Of a stretch of DNA of 64,000 nt, positions 36,001-44,408 are shown one piece after another. Position numbers and translations under genes: made by a program. Where the stretch lies: assembly GCA_035465395.1 (NCBI GenBank), contig DATHRK010000032.1, positions 27,416 to 91,415 on the forward strand, written 5' to 3'. The notes under the pieces were generated by a model, which had not been told where the DNA came from, made no database searches, and worked only from the letters and a program-made list of their open reading frames with translations. The stretch's first letter is position 1, and each line of letters opens with the position of its first letter. The DNA comes from DATHRK01 sp035465395 (GTDB lineage: Bacteria > Gemmatimonadota > Gemmatimonadetes > Longimicrobiales > RSA9).

Positions 36001-36173
36001 ACCGCGTCAACTGCCTGCAGGTCTCGCCGCAGTCCGGGGAGTGCGATGAGGGCGGCTTCAACTTCACGAACCGCCGGGTAGGCAACGGCGCCAGCTCGAG
36101 CACGTCGCTCGACCGGCCGCAGCGGATCGGCAGTCTGCGGCAGATCCGCGCCGGCGTGCGGGTGCAGTTCTAA
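33081..36173 (+). CDS. TonB-dependent receptor with CarboxypepD_reg-like N-domain
   Basis: A 1030-residue outer-membrane transporter. The signal peptide (LGALALAILFAASAEAQ) is followed by a carboxypeptidase-regulatory-like beta-sandwich (MTGIVTDAETGQPLSGAQVF...), a plug domain (INEALALRSGFLDVP, PIRIRGGRGGETLTLIDGVP, FVRGGFEPQYGNALSGILNI) and a 22-strand-type barrel ending IRAGVRVQF with the terminal aromatic of Bam substrates. GTG 33081 is placed by AAGGAGGAA at 33068-33076. The ligand is unknown; such receptors import siderophores or oligomers, or serve secretion-linked roles. The downstream operon is separated by a strong hairpin. Confidence 0.93.
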   Translation: MTARMSLKGTLGALALAILFAASAEAQTGRMTGIVTDAETGQPLSGAQVFLEGTGIGTLTAENGRYFLLNIQPGTYTVSAQLIGYATIRRENVVVAVDIARQQNFELTPQAVGIAEIVVEAEQVPLIETSATGTKDIITVEEIQNLPITTINEALALRSGFLDVPANTEVLSQAEEERGLSPIRIRGGRGGETLTLIDGVPVNNFVFGGAAFQPNPYVTQQIDFVRGGFEPQYGNALSGILNIVLREGGTSLEGALDYQTTEFAGALGSNSDDLWGSHLFQGFISGPVPGTSNKLRFMVSGRESRRANRVLDFDDEVFDPRFSQPELGDIQPNRLDILSGERAFGFNHSRDIFGKLTYLVTPTAKLNLTAVDFQQQSQPFFFSLLLTAVDPVEACIDVNGDAALCEAQFDGNTQPGGAFADIAQGSIDADGQLYIADWNHTIGRMFYNLTASRFDQAREVCNFFQGVCLEDRFANTNFSESFEAPGVSDQLFPASGTGRVFGGETIRTYMGRADVEAQVSDHHNLRGGLFYQTHDIGFREARDVGISGTVVSVSEYAADPWEAAFYLQDRIEYDFIDIQLGFRFDTGEAGGLFFENPLDPTNGTTAFTVCDNPGQWQNIDVRQFDAAGNTTEFVTLSADQNWTRQVCAEDRDALAQAALIATADDFTESKRRSQFSPRIGISFPITENSSAFFNFGRLSQNPLYNNVFQQTGIGTTAEGTADGVVVQPVGRSRPFLGNSNLLIEETTSYEIGYLSQIADQYALSAILFTKDQTGLTGIVTGGVDDQGNQIFDPGATFGDPPTALPSYSIVVNQDFATVRGFEVSLRKRLQDYWAFSLNYAFQRARTNAAPPERQTERLVEGLSETFREITSEIDQPHSFNGTLTFAVGDESPADGILGDIIQNALLSFIVRASSGLPFTPQDDDALSAVGNVAPDAINSERGPASFTVDLQAQKGFNLNNVRYSLYAQVRNLFNRVNCLQVSPQSGECDEGGFNFTNRRVGNGASSSTSLDRPQRIGSLRQIRAGVRVQF

Positions 36174-36182
36174 GGAAGGAAG

Positions 36183-36212
36183 ACCGGGCGCGGCAGCGAT
36201 GCCGCGCCCGGT
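36183..36212 (+). terminator. Perfect 13-bp hairpin with GCGA loop
   Basis: ACCGGGCGCGGCA (36183-36195), loop GCGA of the GNRA type, TGCCGCGCCCGGT (36200-36212). It starts 10 nt after the TonB receptor stop. There is no U-tract, so it may be a terminator, an mRNA 3' stabiliser or one state of the switch described next. Confidence 0.6.
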
Positions 36213-36231
36213 CGCGGGATCGGCATCGCTG
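36194..36231 (+). promoter_or_regulatory. Alternative hairpin competing with the terminator-like stem
   Basis: CAGCGATGCCG (36194-36204) is the exact reverse complement of CGGCATCGCTG (36221-36231). This 11-bp pairing uses the loop and the right-arm start of the 36183-36212 hairpin, so the two cannot form together. The right arm abuts GGAGGT (36231-36236). The arrangement resembles an attenuator between the receptor and the next genes (inference). Confidence 0.45.
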
Positions 36232-36298
36232 GAGGTACGAACCCGGGTCCGTGTTCGTCCTGGCGAGGCAATCTGACCTTGAAGCTTGGGAGAAAGTA

Positions 36299-39200
36299 AT
36301 GCGCCGTCGCACGTTCTCTTTCGGAACGCTCCTGGCCGGAGCCGTCCTCCTCGGGCTGGCCGGGAGCGAAGTGCACGCCCAGGCCGCCGGCGTGACGCCG
36401 GAGCTGGTCATCCGCTCCGAGCACCCGGATGTGCCCGATCAGCACGCCCGCAACGTGTCGCCGTTCGAGCTGCGCGGGATCGCGGACATCGCCTTCACGG
36501 GGATCCGCAACCGCGGCAGCCAGATCGTGCTGCTGGCGAACGACGGGACGATCAACTACACGCAGGGTTTCCCCGTCGGCCTGTTCCTCCAGGGGACACA
36601 AGTGGGAGGCAGCATCTCGCCCTACTTCGTGGCCGACTTCGTCATGGCGGCGGCCCAGGGTGACTGGGAGCGGGCGCGCCAGGACATCCCGTCGCTGAAC
36701 AACGTGACGGGCGGCGGCTGGAACGCGGCCTGGAACGTGAACGCGTTCTTCTTTGCGCCGTTCCGCCAGTGGATGCCGGGAGACGATCAGTTGGGCCGCG
36801 TCCACTCCGGCGAGCAGAGCACCACCGATGGTTCCTGCAAGCAGCACAACCTGCTGTCAGAGAACAACCCGCTGATGGCGATCAACGACTGCCCGGACAC
36901 GTGGGGCAGCGAGCAGTTCGCCGGCGCGAAGAAGAAGACGACGCTGCCGCAGTGGCAGGAGCTCTTCGAGGCCACCGCCGATCCCAGCACGTTCAACTGG
37001 GACTGGTGGCGGGTCGACTCGGCGTACATCTCCGACGAGCTGATGGGCGACGCCCAGACGTACTACTCGTTCCAGGACTGGGCCGACGACCGCCTCCGCA
37101 ACAGCTTCGGCGACGTGGTGCCGAGCAGCGCCTGCCTGGGCTGTGGCGAGGGCGACCCGACCGAGAACGGCTACCCCATGGGCATCACCGTGCGGGCGGA
37201 CGTGTTCAGCTACACGCTCCCGGCCGTGGCCGACGCCGCCATCTGGCAGATGCTCCTCATCAACAACAGCGAGCAGCTCTACGGCACGGGCATCGACTAC
37301 GATTCCCTGTACGTCGGCAACCTCCACGGCGTGCTGTTTGGAGGCTCAGGTCAGAACGCCGCCCACTACTGGGTTCCCGAGTTGGGCGCGTTGCTACTCC
37401 ACAAGAACGGCGTGAACCCGGGCTGCAACGGTGCGGTGACCGCCGGGATCGGGACCTGCCGGTACCCGCAGGGGCTGGAGCGCGGCGGTACGGCGATCGT
37501 CTTCCTGAAGACGCCGCTCGGCGACCTCCGCAACAAGCTGTACTCCGATCCCGAGAGCCCCTTCTTCGCGCCGGGGCACCCCGACGCGGGCGACACCATC
37601 ACGTTCAACCACGGGCACCGCTGCAGCTTCGGCGCGTGCTTCGGCCCCGTCTGGCAGCGCAGCGAGCGCGCCGAGTTCGGGTTGATCGCGAGCGTCGAGG
37701 ACCACGTCTTCGATGGCCGCACCGAGAGCTCGTTCGAGTCGCAAGCCGGATGGTGGGACGTCTTCGCCAACATCGACTACCCGACCCGCACGGCGCGCTT
37801 CACCGAGTACGCGCCGCCCGAGGGCTGGGACTACAACGACGACGGCATGCCGGATACGCTGCACGTCAACTCGTGCGACAACGCGCGCGGCTGCGTGGAA
37901 ATCTTGAGCGACACGCTTCCCGGCGGGCAGAACAACACCAACGGGAACTTCCAGGGCGTGACCAGCGCCGGGCCGTTCGCGCTCGCCGCCGGCGACACCG
38001 CCGGCTACACGATCGCGTTCGTGGGCGGCCGGACGCCCGACGAGATGGTCCAGAACGTCCGCAGCGTGGTCGCGTTCTACATGAACGCATACCTCGGGCC
38101 GCAGGCGCCGCCCGCGCCGAACGTCGTGGCGGTGACGACCCAGCCCGGCGACCGGGATCCCGGCGACACGCAGCCGCCGCCCGCGCGCGTGACGATCTTC
38201 ATCGACGACGCGCCGGAGCAGTTCGTGGACGTGTTCCTGAGCAACGTGCTGGGCTCCATTGAAGGGTCGCAGCTGGACACCGACAACCCCGGGTTCGTGG
38301 ACTCCCTGAGGGCCCGGGTCACCGACAACGTCGACCGCATCCTGGTCTTCAAGTCGTGCGACATCGGCCAGTCGTTCACCTCGGACGGAGATTGCGACGG
38401 CGACCCGCTGGAAGACGCCGCGGGCAACCCGATCGAGGGGGGTTGGCAGCCGTACGAGGTGCTGGAGCAGGCGGACGACGGGTCGTTCCCGAACGTCTTC
38501 GTGGACGAGGTCGTCACGCCCGGCGTGACGTACCTCTACAGCTTCGTGTCCGTCTCCAAGGGCTTCGAGCCGCTGATCCTGGAGCGCGACCCGCTGGGCA
38601 ACCTCATTCCCGTCCAGTTCGACGGCGGCGCGCCGGTGCTCCGCAACCCGCTCTCGGCCTCCAGCTCGGACCCGAACGTGGTCGCGGTGTACGTGCCGGC
38701 TTCGCGCCAGCTCGGCGGTCAGGACGCGCGGGTCGTGTTCACGACCGAGGACGAGTTCCTGGTCTCCAGCTTCAATCCGATCGAGGTGACCATCGCGGGC
38801 GATCCGGACGTGGGCGGGGTCTTCTCCGTCGAGTTCGGTGATTCGGCGCAGGTGGTCAGCGAGGAGGGCCTCGACGGCGGCCTCTCGACCACGCTGACGC
38901 TCTACCGCGTCGTGACGACGTCGCTCGACGCCGGCGCCACGACCGAGGACGTGGTCGTGGACTCGTCGGTGTTCACGACGGCCAATCCGGCCGGCGTCGA
39001 CGTGGCCGGCGGCACCACCGTGGTCACGACCGAGCAGCGGGTGATCGCCGGCGACACGGTCGACGTGCAGGTCACTACCACGACCTTCAGCGCCCTCACG
39101 ATGGCGGTGATCGACGAGGACGGTGAGCCCGAGTTCGCCACGTCGCTCCTGAACGTCGACCCCGACACGCCGGGTTCGCACCTGGGTCGGCCCGACTTCC

Positions 39201-40357
39201 CGCAGTTCCTGATCGACGTGGCCCCGGAGGACGAGGGCGAATTCATCTCGGACGACTGGCTGGAGCCTCGCGCGGACACCCTGGCGGTGCTGCAGGCCAG
39301 CGGCCAGCCGGAGGTGGACTGGATCGAAGCGCAGTCGGTGTCGTCCTTCCCCGACCTCGGCGAGTACCTCTTCGAGTGGGTCGACCACGAGTACGGGCCG
39401 GCACGCGTGTTCGTGCCGAACGTGACGAACCCCGCGGCGACGCAGGAAGCGGTATCTGCCTCGTTGAACGCCCGGTCCGTGGGCCAGACCACCACGGTGA
39501 GTGCCGAGGTGGCCGCGGCGCTCGGCGAGGAGGAAGACAGCCTGAGCATCGTGAGCTTGCCGTTCAACGTGGTGAATTCCACGACGGGTGAGCAGGTGAT
39601 CGTCGCGATGACGCTCGAGCTGGATTCGATCTCGATCGGTGTGAACGAGAATGAGGTACGCGTGGCGGTCCCCGAGGGCGTATGGGTCCCGGGCGACCGG
39701 ATGGCGTTCCTCGAGCGCCGGATGCTGCCGCGCACGGCGATGAGCGTCGGCGGCGAGGAGTACGTCGTCCTCGACGCCAGCGGACAGCCCGAGCTGGTCG
39801 ACTCGCTGGTCGTGACGTTCGAGCGGGTCAGGCTGGGCTGCCAGAACCGGACGATCTGCAACCCGGTTCCGGCCAACGCGCCGGGGAGCGATACGGGCGG
39901 GCACCTGCCGATCGATACCGACCAGCTCCTGCGCGTGCGCTACGCGAGCGGCATCGACGCCAACACCGCGTTCAGCTTCCAGATCCTGCCGGCGGTCCGC
40001 GGCAGCCAGGTCGCTTCGGCGTCGGCGGCCGACCTCTTCGAGATCAAGGTCGTGCCGAACCCGTACGTGTTCTTCTCGGAATACGAGCAGCAGCGGGATT
40101 CGGAGGTCGCCAAGATCCTGTTCACGAACCTGCCCCCCGAGGGTCGGATCTCGATCTTCACGGTGTCGGGGCAGATGGTCCAGCGCATCACGTACGACTC
40201 CGACCAGCTGGCGGGGAACGGTGACCTCTTCTGGGACATGCGTACCATGGAGAACACCGACCTCGCGGCCGGGCTGTACCTCTTCCTCGTGGAAGGGACG
40301 CTGCCCGCGAGCGGCGAGTCGGTGCGCAAGTTGGGCAAGTTCGTCGTCATTCGCTGA
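36299..40357 (+). CDS. Large secreted protein with FlgD-like C-terminal domain
   Basis: 1352 residues. It has a signal peptide (LLAGAVLLGLAGSEVHAQA), a Trp/Tyr/Asn-rich N-terminal ~650 residues with paired cysteines (CLGCGEG, CSFGACFG) and no family I recognise, then beta-rich modules with Ca-like motifs (DTDNPGFVD, DGDCDGDPLED), and a final ~95-residue FlgD/type-IX-like domain: VVPNPYVFFSEYEQ, ILFTNLPPEGRISIFTVSG, GDLFWDMRT, LAAGLYLFLVEG, ending LGKFVVIR. ATG 36299 has GGGAGAAAGTA before it; GTG 36251 would add 16 residues. The next gene is PorV/PorQ-like, so secretion and outer-surface attachment through a type-IX-like route is likely (inference). Confidence 0.8.
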   Translation: MRRRTFSFGTLLAGAVLLGLAGSEVHAQAAGVTPELVIRSEHPDVPDQHARNVSPFELRGIADIAFTGIRNRGSQIVLLANDGTINYTQGFPVGLFLQGTQVGGSISPYFVADFVMAAAQGDWERARQDIPSLNNVTGGGWNAAWNVNAFFFAPFRQWMPGDDQLGRVHSGEQSTTDGSCKQHNLLSENNPLMAINDCPDTWGSEQFAGAKKKTTLPQWQELFEATADPSTFNWDWWRVDSAYISDELMGDAQTYYSFQDWADDRLRNSFGDVVPSSACLGCGEGDPTENGYPMGITVRADVFSYTLPAVADAAIWQMLLINNSEQLYGTGIDYDSLYVGNLHGVLFGGSGQNAAHYWVPELGALLLHKNGVNPGCNGAVTAGIGTCRYPQGLERGGTAIVFLKTPLGDLRNKLYSDPESPFFAPGHPDAGDTITFNHGHRCSFGACFGPVWQRSERAEFGLIASVEDHVFDGRTESSFESQAGWWDVFANIDYPTRTARFTEYAPPEGWDYNDDGMPDTLHVNSCDNARGCVEILSDTLPGGQNNTNGNFQGVTSAGPFALAAGDTAGYTIAFVGGRTPDEMVQNVRSVVAFYMNAYLGPQAPPAPNVVAVTTQPGDRDPGDTQPPPARVTIFIDDAPEQFVDVFLSNVLGSIEGSQLDTDNPGFVDSLRARVTDNVDRILVFKSCDIGQSFTSDGDCDGDPLEDAAGNPIEGGWQPYEVLEQADDGSFPNVFVDEVVTPGVTYLYSFVSVSKGFEPLILERDPLGNLIPVQFDGGAPVLRNPLSASSSDPNVVAVYVPASRQLGGQDARVVFTTEDEFLVSSFNPIEVTIAGDPDVGGVFSVEFGDSAQVVSEEGLDGGLSTTLTLYRVVTTSLDAGATTEDVVVDSSVFTTANPAGVDVAGGTTVVTTEQRVIAGDTVDVQVTTTTFSALTMAVIDEDGEPEFATSLLNVDPDTPGSHLGRPDFPQFLIDVAPEDEGEFISDDWLEPRADTLAVLQASGQPEVDWIEAQSVSSFPDLGEYLFEWVDHEYGPARVFVPNVTNPAATQEAVSASLNARSVGQTTTVSAEVAAALGEEEDSLSIVSLPFNVVNSTTGEQVIVAMTLELDSISIGVNENEVRVAVPEGVWVPGDRMAFLERRMLPRTAMSVGGEEYVVLDASGQPELVDSLVVTFERVRLGCQNRTICNPVPANAPGSDTGGHLPIDTDQLLRVRYASGIDANTAFSFQILPAVRGSQVASASAADLFEIKVVPNPYVFFSEYEQQRDSEVAKILFTNLPPEGRISIFTVSGQMVQRITYDSDQLAGNGDLFWDMRTMENTDLAAGLYLFLVEGTLPASGESVRKLGKFVVIR

Positions 40358-40375
40358 CCCATGGAGGATCGAAAC

Positions 40376-41494
40376 ATGCCAAGCAGGCTGACAATCGTGC
40401 GGGCGCTGGGCCTTACCGCTCTGCTCCTCCTCGGCGGCGTACCCGCGCTGACGGCGCAGAACGAGGGTGACCAGGTCTTCGTGGGGCCGGACGAGGCCAT
40501 CTCCCGCTTCGGAACGCGGGGTGCCAACTTCCTGGAGCTGCCCGTGGGCGCGCGTGAAATCGCGCTCGCGGGCGCCGCCACCGTCGCCTCGACCGGGGTC
40601 GAGGCGATGTACTGGAACCCGGGCGCGATGGCGTTGAGCGAGGAGTTCGCCGCCGCCGTGTCCTACACGGACCTGTACTCCGGAAGCGACATCACGCACT
40701 TCTACGCGGGGGCGATGCTGCCGATCCTGAGCGGGATGTTCGGGGTGACGGTGAACACGCTCACGTCGGGAGATCTGCTCCGTACCACGGAGCGCGAGCC
40801 CAGCGGCGAGATCCGCAACCTCGGTTCCACCTTCGACTGGACGTCCACGGCGGTGGGCGGCTACTACTCGCAGCTCATCACCGACCGGCTCGGCGTCGGC
40901 CTGGGAATCAAGTTCATCCAGGAAGGCATCAGCGAGGCGAGCGCCGACTGGGTCGGGGTGGACGTCGGCCTCCGCTTCGAGACGGGCCTCTACGGGACCG
41001 TGGTCGGCGCGGCGGTCGCGAACCTGGGTGGGGATGCCCGCTTCGAGGGCTCGGCGACCCGTGACGTGATCGACGACAATACGCAGATCCTACCCACCGG
41101 CCGCGACATTGCCGGGCAGTTCGTGACGCGCGAGCTGGAGCTGCCGACCTACTTCCGGTTCGGCCTGATGATCGACCTCGCCGGGACGCCGACGTCGGTG
41201 ATCAGCAGCGACCCGCGCCATTCGCTGGCGGCGACCCTGGACATCCGCGACGCGGTCGACACGAACGCGCAGCCTTCGTTCGGGATCGAGTACGGCTTCG
41301 ACGACATCGTCTTCCTCCGGGGCGGCAAGTTCGTCCGGAACGAGTTCGAGGACCGGGACTTCACCGACGGTCTCGCCGGCGGGCTCGGGATCCACATTCC
41401 GATGGGCAGCCGGCAGCTGAAGCTCGGCTACGCGTTCGTCGGAGCGGGTGACCTGGAGCATTCGCAGACGATTTCGGTGAGCTTCGAGAATTGA
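40376..41494 (+). CDS. PorV/PorQ-family outer-membrane beta-barrel protein
   Basis: 372 residues with a signal peptide (LLLLGGVPALTAQ) and the PorV/PorQ hallmark block FLELPVGAREIALAGAATV followed by GVEAMYWNPGAMAL, then FadL-like strands up to KLGYAFVGAGDLEHSQTISVSF. In type IX secretion PorV shuttles C-terminal-domain cargo from the translocon to the attachment complex. A GGAGGAT site at 40363-40369 sets ATG 40376, 18 nt after a cargo-like gene. No porK-N, sov/sprA or porU-like gene is visible here. Confidence 0.85.
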   Translation: MPSRLTIVRALGLTALLLLGGVPALTAQNEGDQVFVGPDEAISRFGTRGANFLELPVGAREIALAGAATVASTGVEAMYWNPGAMALSEEFAAAVSYTDLYSGSDITHFYAGAMLPILSGMFGVTVNTLTSGDLLRTTEREPSGEIRNLGSTFDWTSTAVGGYYSQLITDRLGVGLGIKFIQEGISEASADWVGVDVGLRFETGLYGTVVGAAVANLGGDARFEGSATRDVIDDNTQILPTGRDIAGQFVTRELELPTYFRFGLMIDLAGTPTSVISSDPRHSLAATLDIRDAVDTNAQPSFGIEYGFDDIVFLRGGKFVRNEFEDRDFTDGLAGGLGIHIPMGSRQLKLGYAFVGAGDLEHSQTISVSFEN

Positions 41495-41571
41495 GCGGCC
41501 TTGGAGAGTCCGTGAATGAGTCCCCCGAATTCCGCCGGCGTAGCACGGCAGAAAAGGCGAGGAATACGCAC

Positions 41572-42321
41572 ATGACCCACTTCTCAGTGCTCAGGAGGGC
41601 GTTGGGCGCCGCCTGTGCTCTAGCGCTGCTGCTGCCGGCCGCGGGCGCGGCCCAGGACGCAGATGGCGAACGGGCCTGGCGGGTGATTCCGTCGTTCGGC
41701 GGGTTCGTCTACGACGACGCGAGCGCGCTGGAGACGAGCCCGTTCGTCGGCGGCGAGCTCATGTTCCCGGTCTCCCAGTTCATCTCGCTCGGAGCTTCGG
41801 TGAGCTTCGCGCGGCCGGAGGTCGATGGGAGCCAGTTCCCGCTCGCGCTCTTCCAGGTGAGCAACGACACCACCGTCCTGTTCGAGGTCGGCCAGCAGGT
41901 CACGCACGTGTCCTACACCGCGCTCGCGAGCGTCGGCACCTCGTTCGGACGCGTGCGCGTCTACGGGCAGAGCGGGATCGGCGGGTACACCCTGTTCCTC
42001 GACCCGCAGGCGAACACGTCGCTGGCCAAGATCGGCGCGCCCGACAAGATCAACGGGCTGCTGATCCCGGTCGGGGCGGGCCTGTCCTTCGACGTGGGGT
42101 CGCGCGCCGGGATCAGGATCGACGTGAGGGACGAGATCTTCACCGACTACGACCGGAACGTCCTGAACCCCGTGGAGCCGCGGTTCTTCAACGACTGCGT
42201 GGACCACTTCCAGGAGTCGCTGGTCTGTCTGCCCGAGTTGAACGGGACGCCGACCGCGGAGTCCAGCACCGTACACAACATTCGGCTCACGCTCGGCTTC
42301 GAGTTCACGCCCGGTGGGTAG
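41572..42321 (+). CDS. Outer-membrane beta-barrel protein
   Basis: 249 residues with a signal peptide (ACALALLLPAAGAAQ) and alternating strands typical of an OmpW/OmpA-like eight-stranded barrel: VIPSFGGFVYDDASA, FISLGASVSFARPEV, RVRVYGQSGIGGYTLFL, LSFDVGSRAGIRIDVRDE and the final HNIRLTLGFEFTPGG. ATG 41572 follows GAGGAA; ATG/GTG codons further upstream lack a signal at the N-terminus. One Cys pair (CVDHFQESLVC) may form a loop disulfide. It is the third gene of the PorV operon; no function is assignable beyond outer-membrane location. Confidence 0.8.
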   Translation: MTHFSVLRRALGAACALALLLPAAGAAQDADGERAWRVIPSFGGFVYDDASALETSPFVGGELMFPVSQFISLGASVSFARPEVDGSQFPLALFQVSNDTTVLFEVGQQVTHVSYTALASVGTSFGRVRVYGQSGIGGYTLFLDPQANTSLAKIGAPDKINGLLIPVGAGLSFDVGSRAGIRIDVRDEIFTDYDRNVLNPVEPRFFNDCVDHFQESLVCLPELNGTPTAESSTVHNIRLTLGFEFTPGG

Positions 42322-42382
42322 GGCGCAGCGGCGCGGCGCCGCCGCGCGTACCGACCGAGGTGTACCCCAGGGGATGAGATCT

Positions 42383-44299
42383 ATGCTTTCGAAAGAAGCG
42401 ATGAGCGCAAGCGCGAGGCGGGTCGCGGTGCTGTTCGGCGCGGCGGCCTTGCTGGTGGCCTGCAACGCCGACCGGGAGGACTTCATCAGCCCGATCGGCG
42501 ACGTGATCCTGAACTTCCCGATCGGCGTCAATACGCCGGATGTCCTGCCGGCGGGATCCGGTGACATCGACGTCATCGGCGTCGTGGGCTTCGACACGTC
42601 GGGCGAGGACGCGTTCGCCCGGGCGACGGGGCCGCTCGGATTGTACGAGACCATCGAGACCTCCTTCGGGCCCGCGATGGGGTTCAACATCGGGCTGGCC
42701 GTCCGGAACGACGACACGGATCCACGCCTTCCGGCGCTCGTCGACAGCGACGCCGCGGTGGGCGGCTTCTTCGGGCTGTTCAACCCGGCGTGGACCGGCG
42801 TGGCGCCGGGCTGGTGGGACCTCTTCGGAGAGCTGACGGGGCTGGCGCCCAGCACGACCTACACGGTGGCCGTGGCTCGCATGTCGTTGACGGTCAACGG
42901 CGATCTGGACACCGAGGAGATCCTCCTCACGGGCATGGCGACCGATCCCGACGAGCTCGCCTATCTGGGCGGGACCGAGAGCGGCAGTCCGGCGGTCACG
43001 TGTGATTTCTCGGCGGGTGTAGGGGTCGACGCCTCCCGGAATCCGGTCGCCCTCGGGACGGTCACCACGGACGTCGCGGGCGAGGTCACGGTCGACTGCC
43101 TGCCGGTGGCCATCAACGACTCGCCGTGGTGGAGGGACTTCACGACGGAGACGCCGGCCAACGCTGCGGACTCCGTGCCCGTGGGCGTGAACGACACCGA
43201 CGCCAACGGCGGGATGGTCGCACCCGGGCAGTACAACTACGTCCTGCTGATCGAGGGCGTCGGCGACGTGGCCAACCCCGTGCCCGACGCGAACCCGACG
43301 GTGCGCATACAGATCGGCCCGGACATCGACGCCGCGGGCAACGTCATCTCGAACGGCTTCGCGCCGTTCCCCGATGGCCCCGGTGCACCGGACGACCTGC
43401 TGGCGGCTCCGGGCGGCGCGAACGCGCAGCTCGCGCCCACGGCGGTCAGCTTCTCGGTGGGCAACCTGTCGCCGCTCAACGGCGTGTATCAGCTCTGGCT
43501 GTTCAACGAAGAGGATGGCAGCGTCGCCAGCCCGACGGGCGACATCACCATCACCAACGTCGACGAGATGGGGATGGAGGTGGTGGTCTCCTCAGGTATG
43601 TCGAACGCCTTCAACCCGACGGACCGCACCGACGCCGTGAGCGTCGCGCTGGACGACGCCACGGCGGGCGTGGCGCTGGGCGATTTCACGCACGTCTTCC
43701 TGTCGATCGAGTCGTCGGCGGCGGGAAGCCCGGCCGCGGCCCAGCCGCTCTGGGCGCAGTACCTGGACATGGAGGGCATGCCCGGCAACTCGGCCGCGTG
43801 GACGTTCATCGAGGAGTTCGATCTGCCCTTCGGCACGTTCGAGCTCGGCGACGATCCGAGGGTCTTCGCGCTCAGCGGGTTCGGCGAGGGCGCGTTCGCG
43901 GGCAGCACGCTGGGCGTGTCCGACCTGTTCGTGGCGCGCTTCAGAAACCTGACGATTCCGCCCGTAGGCTACTACTACGAAGGGTTCATCCGGCGGCTCG
44001 AGGACGGCGAGGTCGCCTCCGAGGTGTCGACGGGAGACCTGACGACGGACCTCATCGAGGGCACCGTGTCGCTGCGCGACGTGGACGTCGACCAGTCGAT
44101 CTCGCCGTCGATCTCCCCGACGCTCATCGTCATCTCGGCGAACCGGGCGACGCTCGAAGACGTGGGGGGAGCGCCCTTCTACTCCTTCGACGACTACATT
44201 TTGCGGCTGCGGCCGAAGATCGCGACGGGGAACAACGGCATCCCGGCGCTGACGGGCCTCGTGCCGGAGACCGTGACGGAGCGGGAGCCGACGCCGTAG
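42383..44299 (+). CDS. Large lipoprotein of unknown family
   Basis: 638 residues with a lipoprotein signal (VLFGAAALLVAC) and an acidic, Gly/Asp/Val-rich beta body. Two related units stand out: LGLYETIETSFGPAMGFNIGL with LFNPAWTGVAPGWWDLFGEL, and LSPLNGVYQLWLFNEEDGS with YYYEGFIRRLEDGEVAS, of anti-sigma-K-factor or fibronectin-like appearance. ATG 42383 follows AGGGGA with a 9-nt gap. It closes the cassette of cargo, PorV and barrel genes and ends 41 nt before a strong hairpin. Function is unknown; surface or periplasmic structural partner is my guess. Confidence 0.75.
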   Translation: MLSKEAMSASARRVAVLFGAAALLVACNADREDFISPIGDVILNFPIGVNTPDVLPAGSGDIDVIGVVGFDTSGEDAFARATGPLGLYETIETSFGPAMGFNIGLAVRNDDTDPRLPALVDSDAAVGGFFGLFNPAWTGVAPGWWDLFGELTGLAPSTTYTVAVARMSLTVNGDLDTEEILLTGMATDPDELAYLGGTESGSPAVTCDFSAGVGVDASRNPVALGTVTTDVAGEVTVDCLPVAINDSPWWRDFTTETPANAADSVPVGVNDTDANGGMVAPGQYNYVLLIEGVGDVANPVPDANPTVRIQIGPDIDAAGNVISNGFAPFPDGPGAPDDLLAAPGGANAQLAPTAVSFSVGNLSPLNGVYQLWLFNEEDGSVASPTGDITITNVDEMGMEVVVSSGMSNAFNPTDRTDAVSVALDDATAGVALGDFTHVFLSIESSAAGSPAAAQPLWAQYLDMEGMPGNSAAWTFIEEFDLPFGTFELGDDPRVFALSGFGEGAFAGSTLGVSDLFVARFRNLTIPPVGYYYEGFIRRLEDGEVASEVSTGDLTTDLIEGTVSLRDVDVDQSISPSISPTLIVISANRATLEDVGGAPFYSFDDYILRLRPKIATGNNGIPALTGLVPETVTEREPTP

Positions 44300-44340
44300 C
44301 GAAGTCCAGGTGGCACGCGCGCCCGCCCGGCGGGTGCACC

Positions 44341-44370
44341 GAGGGGGGAGGTGTCCGCACCTCCCCCCTC
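44341..44370 (+). terminator. Perfect 13-bp hairpin, cassette terminator
   Basis: GAGGGGGGAGGTG (44341-44353), loop TCCG, CACCTCCCCCCTC (44358-44370), 42 nt after the lipoprotein stop and before the next gene. It lacks a long U-tract but is the strongest hairpin on this strand. Confidence 0.65.
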
Positions 44371-44408
44371 GTCTGTGCCGACGTTACACTGCGGACGCTC
44401 CAGCGCCG

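Noticed and set aside
37394..40699. 1101-codon minus-strand frame opposite the large secreted protein
   Set aside because: Composition (Arg, His, Asp, Val runs) is typical of antisense to GC-rich beta-repeat genes; no start context or homology.
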